A DNA stretch of 35,753 nucleotides, taken from NCBI GenBank assembly GCA_938008575.1, contig CALLKB010000152.1, forward strand, positions 1 to 35,753, read 5' to 3'. The DNA is from an uncultured Cytophagaceae bacterium. GTDB taxonomy: Bacteria; Bacteroidota; Bacteroidia; Cytophagales; Spirosomataceae. The position numbers were made by a program, and so were the translations under genes. The notes beneath the pieces are model-generated. The model was not told the origin of the DNA, searched no databases, and was given only the letters and a program-made list of their open reading frames with translations. The first letter of the stretch is position 1. Each line of letters starts with the position of its first letter. Below are positions 1 through 7,788 of this stretch, piece by piece.

Positions 1-473
1 TCGTTAGGGTGTATGGGTTCTGTTTCCTGGAAAAGTAAATCCCCTGTATCAATTTCATGTTGCAAGAAAAAGGTTGTCACGCCCGTTTCAGTTTCTCCAT
101 TGATAACAGCCCAATGAATCGGTGCTGCTCCACGGTAATTCGGTAATAAGGAACCATGCAAATTAAAGGTTCCCAAAGGAGGAAGGTTCCAAACAACTTC
201 CGGAAGCATCCGAAACGCAACAATAACTTGAAGGTCAGGCTTGTATAATTTTAACTCCTCGACGAAAGAAGGATCTTTAAGTTTAAGTGGCTGAAGAACC
301 GGAAGGCCCTGCGTCTCCGCATATTGTTTTACAGCCGATGACTGCAGTTGTTGGCCTCTGCCCGCAGGCTTATCGGGAGCCGTAACGACGGCAACGACAT
401 CGAAATTCGCTTGAATCAGGGCTTCAAGGCTTGCAACAGCAAAATCTGGGGTGCCAAAAAAAACAATACGCAT
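1..473 (-). CDS. fmt: Methionyl-tRNA formyltransferase, N-terminal part (runs off the window)
   Basis: Transfers a formyl group from 10-formyl-tetrahydrofolate to Met-tRNA(fMet) for translation initiation in the cytoplasm. Reading leftward from the ATG at 471-473, about 157 codons are present. The product begins MRIVFFGTPDFAVASLEAL, the usual Fmt N terminus, and later carries HGSLLPNYRGAAPIHWA, the formyltransferase signature with the catalytic Asn-x-His (NLHGS) and the folate-site loop. The C-terminal half lies outside the window, so completeness cannot be judged. It is divergent from greA, with about 200 bp between. Peptide deformylase (def), which acts on the product of this pathway, lies at 12.5-13.0 kb in the same window but in another operon. 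The identification is firm because the motif order and spacing match the family. Confidence 0.95.
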   Translation of the reverse strand, partial: MRIVFFGTPDFAVASLEALIQANFDVVAVVTAPDKPAGRGQQLQSSAVKQYAETQGLPVLQPLKLKDPSFVEELKLYKPDLQVIVAFRMLPEVVWNLPPLGTFNLHGSLLPNYRGAAPIHWAVINGETETGVTTFFLQHEIDTGDLLFQETEPIHPN

Positions 474-506
474 AGATGTTGGGGGCTGGGTGAAAATGTT
501 TTTTGG

Positions 507-536
507 TTGTTGTAAAACATTTTTTGTTTACCTTTG
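507..536 (+). promoter_or_regulatory. Promoter for greA leader (TTG-N19-TANNTTTG)
   Basis: A -33 TTG (507-509) is followed after 19 bp by TACCTTTG (529-536), a full match to the Bacteroidota primary-sigma -7 consensus TANNTTTG. Transcription would start near 542-545. That leaves a leader of about 135 nt before the greA ATG, which contains the hairpin at 620-642. Confidence 0.75.
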
Positions 537-619
537 TGGCTTACCAAAACTGATTTTGTGTTAGCAAAGCAACATTTATTTTAGTTCCGAATCCGAAACA
601 AAACTACAAATAATTTAAG

Positions 620-653
620 TAGAACGGTCGGAGGCCGTTCTATTTTGTTTTTT
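620..653 (+). terminator. Terminator-like hairpin inside the greA leader (possible attenuator)
   Basis: TAGAACGG (620-627) pairs perfectly with CCGTTCTA (635-642). The stem can extend inward by a U-G and a C-G pair, leaving a 3-nt loop. TTTTGTTTTTT (643-653) follows directly. The structure lies between the predicted promoter (507-536) and the greA start (680) on the same strand, and fmt points the other way. It therefore ends no known gene and most likely attenuates greA or ends a short leader RNA of about 110 nt. Confidence 0.65.
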
Positions 654-679
654 AACACAGGCATTAAATTTCATAGCTT

Positions 680-1153
680 ATGGCAAAGTTTCAATATTAT
701 ACCGCTGAGGCGCTCGACAAATTAAAGGCTGAATTACATCAATTGAAAATTCAGGGTCGTTCCGACATGGCTAAGCAAATTGCAGAAGCGCGTGACAAGG
801 GTGACTTGAGTGAAAATGCTGAATATGATGCTGCCAAAGATGCGCAGGGACTTTTAGAACTTAAAATATCTAAGTTGGAAGAGGTCGTTTCAAACGCGCG
901 TGTTTTGGATGAATCAACAATTGATTTGACGAAGGTTTCGATTTACTCGATTGTTGAAATTCGTAATACAAAAAACAATGCAACGGTAAAATATACAATT
1001 GTTTCTGAGGAAGAGGCGGATTTACGTGCTGGAAAAATCTCGGTTTCGTCTCCGTTTGGAAAGGGATTATTAGGAAAGAAAGTTGGCGAGTTGGCGCAAA
1101 TTCAAGCACCTGCTGGGCATTTGGAATTTGAGATTATGTCTTTGTCTCGTTAG
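680..1153 (+). CDS. greA: Transcription elongation factor GreA
   Basis: Binds the secondary channel of RNA polymerase and stimulates cleavage of backtracked transcripts. The 157-residue length is normal for GreA. The N-terminal antiparallel coiled coil spans residues 1-75, with the tip EARDKGDLSENAEYDAA. Asp42 and Glu45 correspond to the acidic tip residues that position the catalytic metal. The C-terminal FKBP-like domain follows, with SPFGKGLLGKKVGE near residues 123-136. There is no Shine-Dalgarno sequence, only an AT-rich stretch before the ATG, as is usual in this phylum. A terminator follows at 1173-1200. The leader upstream contains a terminator-like hairpin, so expression may be set by read-through. 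Confidence 0.97.
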   Translation: MAKFQYYTAEALDKLKAELHQLKIQGRSDMAKQIAEARDKGDLSENAEYDAAKDAQGLLELKISKLEEVVSNARVLDESTIDLTKVSIYSIVEIRNTKNNATVKYTIVSEEEADLRAGKISVSSPFGKGLLGKKVGELAQIQAPAGHLEFEIMSLSR

Positions 1154-1172
1154 TTTTTAATAGATGATTCCT

Positions 1173-1200
1173 AAAGCCTCCAGATTGGGGGCTTTTTTTT
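1173..1200 (+). terminator. Rho-independent terminator of greA
   Basis: AAGCCTCC and GGGGGCTT form an 8-bp stem (one U-G pair) with a short AT-rich loop, followed by eight T residues. The T-run overlaps the stop codon (1199-1201) of the convergent YggS gene. Confidence 0.85.
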
Positions 1201-1876
1201 ATGCCCTAGGTCCAAAGATGGCTGAGCCCACGCGTACCATCGTGGAACCTTCTTGCACAGCGAGTAAATAGTCGCCCGACATCCCCATCGATAATTCTTG
1301 CCAATGTACTCGATTAGACGCAATGCCCATTTGTTGGGATTTAAATGTCTCGAAAATTGCCTTTAATTCCTTGAATTCTGATTGAATTTGGTTTGTATTC
1401 TCAGTGAATGTTGCCATGCCCATTAACCCCACGATTTCAATGTTGCTTAAGCTTGCTAGTTCGGGATGTTCAAGAATTTCAGTCGCCTCCTGCTTGTCAA
1501 GACCAAATTTGCTTTCTTCCTGCGCAATGTACATTTGCAATAAGCACGGAATGACCCGATTATTTTTTGCTGCCTGTTTGTTGATTTCTTTTAAAAGAGC
1601 AAAGGAGTCAACGGAATGGATCAGATGAATGAAAGGAGCGATGTATTTTACTTTATTGGTTTGTAGGTGGCCAATTTGGTGCCAACGAATATCTTGGGGC
1701 ATTTGCGCTTGTTTATCCACCATTTCTTGTACCCGGTTTTCGCCAAAGTCTAGTATGCCGCAAGCGTGCACCGACAATAATTCATCAATAGAGCGCGTTT
1801 TAGTTACGACAATCAGTTTACTTGAATAAGGAGCTAATTCAGATTGAATTTTGGCTATTTCTTGCGCTATGGACAT
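1199..1876 (-). CDS. YggS-family pyridoxal-phosphate-binding protein (PLP homeostasis)
   Basis: Single-domain fold-type III PLP protein, about 225 residues, cytoplasmic. The family binds PLP without known catalysis and buffers the free cofactor; loss in other bacteria disturbs vitamin B6 and amino-acid balance. The PLP lysine is Lys26 in LIVVTKTRS. Other family blocks are FGENRVQE, WHQIGHLQTNK, GLMGMATF, LSMGMSGDY and the ending VRVGSAIFGPR. The ATG at 1874-1876 gives the normal N terminus. It is convergent with greA and shares its terminator region. In many bacteria this gene lies near division or proC genes, but not here. YggS/PROSC family membership is certain; the physiological role in this organism is inferred. 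Confidence 0.93.
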   Translation of the reverse strand: MSIAQEIAKIQSELAPYSSKLIVVTKTRSIDELLSVHACGILDFGENRVQEMVDKQAQMPQDIRWHQIGHLQTNKVKYIAPFIHLIHSVDSFALLKEINKQAAKNNRVIPCLLQMYIAQEESKFGLDKQEATEILEHPELASLSNIEIVGLMGMATFTENTNQIQSEFKELKAIFETFKSQQMGIASNRVHWQELSMGMSGDYLLAVQEGSTMVRVGSAIFGPRA

Positions 1877-1891
1877 CAGTTCGGAAAAAAA

Positions 1892-1921
1892 TTGTGATGT
1901 AAAATTAATTTATTATTTTTG
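1892..1921 (+). promoter_or_regulatory. Promoter (TTG-N19-TANNTTTG) for the coiled-coil protein gene
   Basis: TTG at 1892-1894, a 19-bp spacer and TATTTTTG at 1914-1921 match the Bacteroidota consensus in sequence and spacing. The predicted start of transcription, near 1928, lies upstream of the ATG at 1968. It also argues against the in-frame TTG at 1944 as the translation start. Confidence 0.7.
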
Positions 1922-1967
1922 ATTCTGCGGTGCGCTACGAAAGTTGGCATCAAATATTAAAACGACA

Positions 1968-2951
1968 ATGCAATCAGATTCAATGAGTTCCCGTGAAAAG
2001 CGATTGGTGCGCCTGGTCTATCTATTGACCTTTTTGGTGTTGCTATTGGCTGGGATGCTTTACATTGAAAAATTTCAGCCTGGTTTTTGGGCTTTGGAGC
2101 AGAAGCAAGAAAATTTTGTGGAGGATGCCAAGGAGCGTTTAGATTCCATATCCAAGCAGTTACAGGTTCGTATGGTACAAATCAAGCGCCTGGGTGGACG
2201 TGTGAATGAATTGGAAAAAGCGCGTTTGCAAATTGAAGGCGATCAAAAAGAATTAGCAGAGCATCCTGAAATCGGCCAGGCGGAATTACAAAAGAAATTG
2301 GCTTATTACCTTCGCTTGCTTGGAATTAAGGATCAAGAGATCAAAAAACTTCGTCGGGAAAATGTTTTCTTAATCGCCCGAAATGATTCGTTAAGTCGGG
2401 AGGCGAAGTTACTGCAAGATGGATTATCAAATGTTCAGAAGGCCTTGCGCGATTCGAGTGCAACTTTTGGGATAGAGAAAAAGGAATTGAGTGAGCGTTC
2501 GCGTGTATTGGAAGTGCGAAATCAAGAATTAGCCGAAAAAGTTTCTGTGGCTGCCGCTTTGCGTGCAGAAGGGGTGAACGTATATGCGATTTCTTCACGT
2601 GGTAAAGAAACGGGGATGCAAGGCCAAAAGGCGAAACGCATTGATAAAATTCGTGTAATTTTCCATTTGCAAAATAATCCGTTGGCTACACGCGAGATTA
2701 AGACGATTTATTTGCGCATCATAGAGCCTACGGGAAATACCTTGTCGGATTATTCCTTAGGGTCTGGCACTGTGATGTTTAAAGGAAAAGAGTTAGTATA
2801 CACGGCTAAGCAGCGCATATTTTACGAGAACAATCACCAATCGGTGGAATTTATCTATGCTCGTTCAACTCCTTATCGGGAGGGTAAACATGAGATCGAG
2901 CTTTATTCGGAAGGGTTTTTAATCGGATTGGGTACTTTCGAGGTTCGATAA
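1968..2951 (+). CDS. Membrane-anchored coiled-coil protein of unknown function
   Basis: About 327 residues from the ATG at 1968; another ATG at 1983 is also possible. One hydrophobic segment near residues 15-37 (LVYLLTFLVLLLAGMLYIE) follows basic residues, suggesting a single N-terminal anchor with the rest in the periplasm. Residues of about 45-200 are strongly heptad-like and rich in E, K, Q, L and R, a long coiled coil. The last 115 or so residues form a compact beta-rich domain (RIDKIRVIFHLQNNPLATRE ... LGTFEVR), reminiscent of conserved hypothetical proteins in this phylum. It lies between the YggS gene and the ribosomal operon and has its own promoter. No enzymatic motif was found. A structural or scaffolding envelope role is an inference only. 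Confidence 0.8.
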   Translation: MQSDSMSSREKRLVRLVYLLTFLVLLLAGMLYIEKFQPGFWALEQKQENFVEDAKERLDSISKQLQVRMVQIKRLGGRVNELEKARLQIEGDQKELAEHPEIGQAELQKKLAYYLRLLGIKDQEIKKLRRENVFLIARNDSLSREAKLLQDGLSNVQKALRDSSATFGIEKKELSERSRVLEVRNQELAEKVSVAAALRAEGVNVYAISSRGKETGMQGQKAKRIDKIRVIFHLQNNPLATREIKTIYLRIIEPTGNTLSDYSLGSGTVMFKGKELVYTAKQRIFYENNHQSVEFIYARSTPYREGKHEIELYSEGFLIGLGTFEVR

Positions 2952-2975
2952 TTTCAATTTATTTCTAGCTAAGTT

Positions 2976-3005
2976 TTTGATTATTAAGTATTATTCATAC
3001 TTTTG
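2976..3005 (+). promoter_or_regulatory. Promoter of the rpsF-rpsR-rplI operon
   Basis: TTTG at 2976-2979 and TACTTTTG at 2998-3005 are separated by 18 bp. Both elements match the Bacteroidota consensus. The leader to the rpsF ATG is about 35 nt of AT-rich sequence. Confidence 0.75.
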
Positions 3006-3045
3006 CAATCCAAATTTTTTTTAAGTTTTTAAACAACAATTTTGT

Positions 3046-3408
3046 ATGCAATTAAAAAACTACGAGACGGTGTTCATTTTAACTCCCGTTTTGTCTGAGC
3101 AACAGACAAAGGACGCCGTTGAAAAATTCAAAAAATTATTGGTAGATAATGGTGCTCAAATCGTTCATGACGATGCTTGGGGCTTACGCAAGTTGGCTTA
3201 CCCAATCCAAAACAAGCACACAGGATTCTATCAAATCTTTGAATTTGCAGCGGATCCTCAGTTAATCGCGAAATTAGAGCTTGAGTACAAGCGTGATGAG
3301 CGTGTAATTCGTTTCTTGACTACTGCGCTTGATAAGCACGCGGTATTGTACAACGAGAAAAAGAGAAAAGGTTTAGTAGGTAGAAAACCAGAAAAAACAG
3401 AAGCATAA
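3046..3408 (+). CDS. rpsF: Small ribosomal subunit protein bS6
   Basis: Ribosomal protein of the 30S platform that assembles as a heterodimer with bS18, encoded next. The 120 residues start [20 protein letters not shown] and include the family blocks [20 protein letters not shown] and [13 protein letters not shown]. The C-terminal tail is lysine-rich ([17 protein letters not shown]), as is frequent in this phylum. It is the first gene of rpsF-rpsR-rplI, ending one base before the rpsR ATG. No Shine-Dalgarno sequence precedes the ATG; the upstream region is A/T-rich. Confidence 0.98.
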   Translation: MQLKNYETVFILTPVLSEQQTKDAVEKFKKLLVDNGAQIVHDDAWGLRKLAYPIQNKHTGFYQIFEFAADPQLIAKLELEYKRDERVIRFLTTALDKHAVLYNEKKRKGLVGRKPEKTEA

Positions 3409-3409
3409 G

Positions 3410-3661
3410 ATGACATTAGTTAACGAACCTGTAGATAAAAATAGTAATCGCAAGAAGTATTGCCGTTTTAAGAAAGCTGGCATTCAGTACATTGATTACA
3501 AAAACCCAGACTATTTATTGAAGTTGGTAAACGAGCAAGGTAAAATTTTACCTCGTCGTATTACAGGAACTTCTTTGAAATTCCAACGTCGTGTGGCGCA
3601 AGCAATTAAGCGTTCACGTCATTTAGCCTTGATGCCATATGTGGCGGATGGTTTGAAATAA
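3410..3661 (+). CDS. rpsR: Small ribosomal subunit protein bS18
   Basis: 83-residue 30S protein partnering bS6. Recognised by [20 protein letters not shown], by [20 protein letters not shown] and by [14 protein letters not shown], the standard bS18 core. A single N-terminal Cys (YCRF) remains; there is no CxxC-type zinc motif. It starts one base after the rpsF stop, so the genes are likely translationally coupled. The gap to rplI is 38 bp and contains no terminator. Confidence 0.98.
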   Translation: MTLVNEPVDKNSNRKKYCRFKKAGIQYIDYKNPDYLLKLVNEQGKILPRRITGTSLKFQRRVAQAIKRSRHLALMPYVADGLK

Positions 3662-3699
3662 ACTGGGGTAACCTGATAAACATTTGATTGTAAAATAAG

Positions 3700-4143
3700 A
3701 TGGAAATTATATTAAAAACGGATATTGCTGGGTTAGGATATAAGAACGATGTAGTAGCGGTAAAAGCTGGTTACGGTCGTAATTACTTAATTCCACAAGG
3801 ATTTGCTGTTATGGCGACTCCATCCAATCGTAAAGTATTAGCTGAGAACATTAAGCAAGCAGCGCACAAAGTGGAGAAAATCCGTCAAGATGCGTTTGAT
3901 TTGGCTGCATCGATCGGTGATTTGACATTGACTATTGCTGCGAAAGCAGGTGATAGCGGTAAAATCTTTGGACGTGTAACTAGTTTACAAATTTCTGAGA
4001 TGTTGAAAGAAAAAGGATTCGATGTAGATCGTAAGAAAATTTCTTTTGACTCAGAAGTGAAAATGACTGGTGATTACACTGCAACGTTGGATTTACACAA
4101 GGATGTAAAGCATAAAATTCCTTTTTCTGTTGTAGGAGAGTAA
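3700..4143 (+). CDS. rplI: Large ribosomal subunit protein bL9
   Basis: 147-residue 50S protein near the L1 stalk base, important for reading-frame fidelity. The N-terminal domain carries the signature GLGYKNDVVAVKAGYGRNYLIPQGFA (residues 11-36), followed by the connecting helix and the C-terminal domain with GKIFGRVTSLQISEML. It is last in the rpsF-rpsR-rplI operon and is followed 24 bp later by a very strong intrinsic terminator. Length and motifs are normal. Confidence 0.98.
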   Translation: MEIILKTDIAGLGYKNDVVAVKAGYGRNYLIPQGFAVMATPSNRKVLAENIKQAAHKVEKIRQDAFDLAASIGDLTLTIAAKAGDSGKIFGRVTSLQISEMLKEKGFDVDRKKISFDSEVKMTGDYTATLDLHKDVKHKIPFSVVGE

Positions 4144-4167
4144 TTCAATTACATGCAATAAGTATTG

Positions 4168-4199
4168 AAGTCGTATTGGTAAACCAATACGACTTTTTT
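4168..4199 (+). terminator. Rho-independent terminator of the ribosomal protein operon
   Basis: AAGTCGTATTGG and CCAATACGACTT form a perfect 12-bp stem (4168-4179 with 4184-4195) capped by the tetraloop TAAA, followed by a run of Ts. This is among the clearest terminators in the window. Confidence 0.93.
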
Positions 4200-4201
4200 C
4201 G

Positions 4202-4209
4202 TAAATTTG
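4202..4209 (+). promoter_or_regulatory. Likely -7 element for the esterase-like gene
   Basis: TAAATTTG (4202-4209) matches TANNTTTG and lies 18 bp before the ATG at 4228. No well-placed -33 TTG is visible: the nearest, at 4176-4178, is inside the terminator and 23 bp away. Promoter strength is therefore uncertain. Confidence 0.45.
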
Positions 4210-4227
4210 TATTCATTTATTTGTGAT

Positions 4228-6375
4228 ATGCGGCTATTTTTCCTTGTTGTTGGTATCTTGATTTGTCATTGGGTTAGCGCTCAAACGCAAGTTGTATTTC
4301 CACATAATCGACAAGTGTTTCAGCGGAATGAGCTAAATCAGGCGACTGTTTCCATTTTGGGGAATACATCAAATAAGGCTGATAAGATTCAAGTGTCATT
4401 TGTTCCTGTTCAACAAGGGCAAGGGAAATTAATTGATTGGGTTCTGTTGGATGAAAAGCCTGTTGCAGGTGTATTTCAAGGGAAAGTAGTCGTTTCGGGT
4501 GGTTGGTATCGTTTGAAAGTTCGTTCATATCAAGGAGCTCGCTTAATTGATTCGACAGAATTAAGTAGGGTTGGAGTGGGTGAGAATTTCTTAATAGCTG
4601 GTCAATCAAATGCCGGAGGTACATATCGAAAACCTGTTGAAATAGGCGCACAAGATGATCGAGTTAATTGTGCGAATTTTTATTCGCATTTTACAGAATA
4701 CAATCCTAGTATCACCCATCGGTTTATTGGTACATATTCTTTAGCATTTCCATTTGATACATTTAATCAAATGGGATCTTTTGCTACGATTGGGCCGAAT
4801 GGACTTTCTCTGCATTATTGGCCGGCAGTTGGCGACTCTTTAGTGAAAAAATACAATGTGCCTGTGTGTTTTATTAATACAGGTTGGGGTGGCTCATCCA
4901 TTCGTAATTGGGCTGAGTCAGCTAGAGGCGTAGCTTCGCGAAATCCATGGGTGCCTGAATTGTTTTATCAATTGGGTTTTCCATATAAAAATCTAAGTCG
5001 GTCCTTGGAAATTTATGGACAAAAAATGGGATTTCGGGCTATTTTGTGGCATCAAGGAGAAACGGATGCCGAATTTAAAATGTCCCAGAATACCTATAAA
5101 AGTTATTTGACAGAGATAATAAATGCTTCTCGTAAAGATGCGAATTTTGATATTCCCTGGATTGTTGCACAAGCTTCACGCGGTGGAGGATGTGCAGACT
5201 CTACGGTGATTTTAAGTCCTCAAATACGAGCAGCACAGAAATTTGTCGCTTCTGATTCATCAGGGTTAAAACAAGTTTTTGAAGGTCCTAATACCGATGT
5301 TATTGAAGTCCCTAGGAGTCCAGCTCCTTATTATACTTGTGTGCACTTTTCTCCAGCTGCATTTGCTGATTTAGCTGTTGCATGGACTTCAAGTATTGAT
5401 GCCGCAGTCAAAAAGGGAATTAATTATATGAAACCAGACCCAATGCCTAATATTGCGGCATTTTGTGGGCCACAAAATTCAATCGTCCTAAAAAAACTCA
5501 ATTCAAAGTACACGAAGGGCAATTGGTTTAATTCGCAAGGCCAATTGATTGGAAGTATATTTGATAATATAAATTTAAACACTGGAATTTATTCAGCTAC
5601 ATTGAGTGATAGTTTGGGGCGCGAATTTACGATTCCTGCTTTGCAAATTTCAAATTTAAATCCGCCTTCTGCTCCTAGTATAAAAGCATTAACGGATACC
5701 CTTTTCTGTGCTAACACTTCTGTGAATTTGCAGGCAATCGAAGGGAAAGTATCCTACATTTGGAATACGGGTAGTTTGGAGCCAACAATTACGGTGAATA
5801 ATACAGGAGTTTTTCGAGTGAAAACGATTGATGATTTAGGATGTGTTTCTGAATTTTCAAAAGCTGTCTCCACGCAAAGTTATCCCCAGCCTCAGGCACC
5901 TACAATTAGTGCTATGTCACCTTATTATTTGTCAACGGGTCAGCGTATTACAGGATTAGATTATGTTTGGTATCTGAATGGAATTAAAATTCCAGCTATG
6001 AATAATAATTTTAACCTTCACGTAAAGGCTTCAGGTACTTATCAAGCACGTGCTTCAACGGCCTATCCTAAAGGTCCTACATGTTTGTCTAATTTATCAA
6101 ATGAAATAATTTACCAACTTCCTGGAGGAAATGGACTAGTTACTTATCCAAATCCTGTATCAAAAGAGTTAATTATTCAATCGCAATTTGATTTGGTTGG
6201 TGCAAAGTACATTGTATACGGATTAGATGGGCGCGAAGTTTTACAAGGAATGATAGACGATTCTGTTGAGTTTAAAGTTAGCGTGGGATCACTTAACTCC
6301 GGGACGTATAAATTAGTAATTATATCGCTAGATTTGGGGGTGCTTCAAAAAACGATTGTTATTGATAATCATTAA
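4228..6375 (+). CDS. Secreted SGNH/sialate O-acetylesterase-like protein with T9SS C-terminal sorting domain
   Basis: About 715 residues from the ATG at 4228. A longer TTG start would overlap the promoter. A signal peptide (MRLFFLVVGILICHWVSAQ) is followed by a short beta-domain. A SASA/DUF303-type SGNH domain follows: GQSN with the likely nucleophile Ser127, TGWGGSSIRNW, WHQGETD at 274-280, and CVHFS with His373. Substrate is unknown; the family removes acetyl groups from sialic acids or plant polysaccharides. Residues of about 490-565 form an Ig-like domain, with a second possible before the end. The last 75 or so residues (YPNPVSKELII ... GLDGREV ... LNSGTYKLVI) form a type A T9SS sorting domain, so the protein should cross the outer membrane. 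The residues before His373 are YTCV, where many relatives have an Asp. The gene stands alone between two terminators. Confidence 0.85.
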   Translation: MRLFFLVVGILICHWVSAQTQVVFPHNRQVFQRNELNQATVSILGNTSNKADKIQVSFVPVQQGQGKLIDWVLLDEKPVAGVFQGKVVVSGGWYRLKVRSYQGARLIDSTELSRVGVGENFLIAGQSNAGGTYRKPVEIGAQDDRVNCANFYSHFTEYNPSITHRFIGTYSLAFPFDTFNQMGSFATIGPNGLSLHYWPAVGDSLVKKYNVPVCFINTGWGGSSIRNWAESARGVASRNPWVPELFYQLGFPYKNLSRSLEIYGQKMGFRAILWHQGETDAEFKMSQNTYKSYLTEIINASRKDANFDIPWIVAQASRGGGCADSTVILSPQIRAAQKFVASDSSGLKQVFEGPNTDVIEVPRSPAPYYTCVHFSPAAFADLAVAWTSSIDAAVKKGINYMKPDPMPNIAAFCGPQNSIVLKKLNSKYTKGNWFNSQGQLIGSIFDNINLNTGIYSATLSDSLGREFTIPALQISNLNPPSAPSIKALTDTLFCANTSVNLQAIEGKVSYIWNTGSLEPTITVNNTGVFRVKTIDDLGCVSEFSKAVSTQSYPQPQAPTISAMSPYYLSTGQRITGLDYVWYLNGIKIPAMNNNFNLHVKASGTYQARASTAYPKGPTCLSNLSNEIIYQLPGGNGLVTYPNPVSKELIIQSQFDLVGAKYIVYGLDGREVLQGMIDDSVEFKVSVGSLNSGTYKLVIISLDLGVLQKTIVIDNH

Positions 6376-6378
6376 TAA

Positions 6379-6411
6379 AAAAAGCCATCCGTCAATTGAC
6401 AGATGGCTTTT
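6379..6411. terminator. Bidirectional terminator between the esterase-like gene and icd
   Basis: AAAAGCCATC and GATGGCTTTT pair around an inner palindrome GTCAATTGAC. A-rich and T-rich flanks on either side provide a T-tract for both strands. It serves the convergent genes ending at 6375 and 6429. Confidence 0.88.
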
Positions 6412-6428
6412 CTCTTATAGTTAAAAGC

Positions 6429-7658
6429 TTACACTAACGCAGCTTTTAAGTTTGTATCCAAAGCTTCTAAGAACTCTTCCGTATACAAGTAGTGCTCACC
6501 ATGATTTACTTTGTTTCCGTGAATACATACAGCTAAGTCTTTTGTCATTTTACCTGACTCAACAGTCTCAACACATACTTTTTCCAATGTTTGGCAGAAG
6601 TTAATCAAAGCCGCATTGTTATCTAATTTACCACGGAATTCCAATCCACGTGTCCAAGCAAAAATCGATGCAATTGGATTCGTCGATGTAGGCTTTCCTG
6701 CTTGGTGGTCACGGTAGTGACGTGTAACCGTTCCGTGCGCTGCCTCAGCTTCCATAACCTTTCCGTCTGGAGTAATCAACACAGAAGTCATTAAACCTAA
6801 TGAGCCGAAACCTTGTGCAACCGTATCCGACTGAACGTCTCCGTCATAGTTTTTACAAGCCCAAACAAAGTTACCATTCCATTTCAAAGCAGATGCAACC
6901 ATGTCATCGATTAAACGGTGCTCGTAAACGATTCCCGCAGCGTCAAATTTCGCCTTGTAATCTGATTGGTAGATTTCCTCAAAAATATCCTTGAAACGAC
7001 CATCATATTTCTTCAAGATCGTATTTTTCGTCGATAAATATAATGGCCATCCTTTGCTCAATGCCATGTTAAAGCATGAGTGCGCAAAGCCTTTGATTGA
7101 TTCGTCTGTGTTGTACATTGTTAACGCAACACCATCCCCTTTAAAGTTGTATACTTCAAATGTTTGTGCTTCGCCACCTTCTTCCGGTGTGAATGTTACC
7201 GTTAATTTACCTTTTCCTTTTGTTACGAAATCGGTTGCTCTGTACTGATCGCCAAATGCGTGACGACCAATCATAATCGGCGCAGTCCAGTTTGGTACTA
7301 AACGTGGCACATTTGAACAAACGATAGGCTCGCGGAAAACAGTACCATCCAAAATGTTACGAATCGTACCATTTGGAGACTTCCACATTTGCTTTAAATC
7401 GAATTCTTTCACACGTGCTTCATCCGGAGTGATTGTCGCACATTTGATTCCAACACCGTATTTTTTGATAGCCTCAGCTGCCTCAATCGTTACTTGGTCA
7501 TTCGTTTCATCACGATACTCTACACCTAAATCGTAGTATTTAATATCTACATCGACGTAAGGCAAGATCAATTTGTCTTTGATAAATTTCCAAATGATGC
7601 GAGTCATTTCGTCTCCATCAAGCTCAACGACCGGGTTGGCCACTTTAATTTTTTCCAT
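6429..7658 (-). CDS. icd: NADP-dependent isocitrate dehydrogenase (homodimeric, eukaryote-like type)
   Basis: Oxidative decarboxylation of isocitrate to 2-oxoglutarate with NADP+ in the TCA cycle. The 409 residues match the homodimeric NADP-IDH family close to mitochondrial and cytosolic IDH rather than E. coli Icd. Motifs: [20 protein letters not shown] at the start, [31 protein letters not shown] (phosphate and substrate-binding Ser, Asn and Arg), [24 protein letters not shown] with the metal-binding Asp, and [12 protein letters not shown] for NADP binding. The ATG is preceded by a TANNTTTG element on the minus strand (7717-7724). It is divergent from purU and convergent with the esterase-like gene, with which it shares a terminator. 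Length and residues look complete. Confidence 0.96.
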   Translation of the reverse strand: MEKIKVANPVVELDGDEMTRIIWKFIKDKLILPYVDVDIKYYDLGVEYRDETNDQVTIEAAEAIKKYGVGIKCATITPDEARVKEFDLKQMWKSPNGTIRNILDGTVFREPIVCSNVPRLVPNWTAPIMIGRHAFGDQYRATDFVTKGKGKLTVTFTPEEGGEAQTFEVYNFKGDGVALTMYNTDESIKGFAHSCFNMALSKGWPLYLSTKNTILKKYDGRFKDIFEEIYQSDYKAKFDAAGIVYEHRLIDDMVASALKWNGNFVWACKNYDGDVQSDTVAQGFGSLGLMTSVLITPDGKVMEAEAAHGTVTRHYRDHQAGKPTSTNPIASIFAWTRGLEFRGKLDNNAALINFCQTLEKVCVETVESGKMTKDLAVCIHGNKVNHGEHYLYTEEFLEALDTNLKAALV

Positions 7659-7716
7659 TTTGATACAGATTGTTTATAAGCTTTCAAATAATCGGGCTTA
7701 GGCACGATTAATCTTG

Positions 7717-7724
7717 CAAAGGTA
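7717..7724 (-). promoter_or_regulatory. -7 element of the icd promoter
   Basis: On the minus strand this reads TACCTTTG, preceded by ATTT, the same octamer as in the greA promoter. It lies about 58 bp before the icd ATG. A clear -33 TTG at 18-20 bp is missing, so only the -7 box is claimed. Confidence 0.5.
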
Positions 7725-7758
7725 AATAAGGAATTCTTTTTTATTCACGATTTTGAGG

Positions 7759-7766
7759 TAAATTTG
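7759..7766 (+). promoter_or_regulatory. -7 element of the purU promoter
   Basis: TAAATTTG (7759-7766) fits TANNTTTG and lies 22 bp before the purU ATG. The expected -33 position holds TTT instead of TTG, so the promoter may be weak or assisted. Confidence 0.45.
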
Positions 7767-7788
7767 AAGGATTGAGTCAATATTTTTT

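Noticed and set aside
3006-3045. Possible S6:S18-binding leader motif before rpsF
   Set aside because: The known autoregulatory motif has a bulged CCG in a stem-loop; this AT-rich leader of about 40 nt contains no CCG and no stable stem.
4207-4227. Upstream TTG start for the esterase-like gene
   Set aside because: It lies within the -7 box and would put seven extra residues before a normal signal peptide; the ATG at 4228 is preferred.
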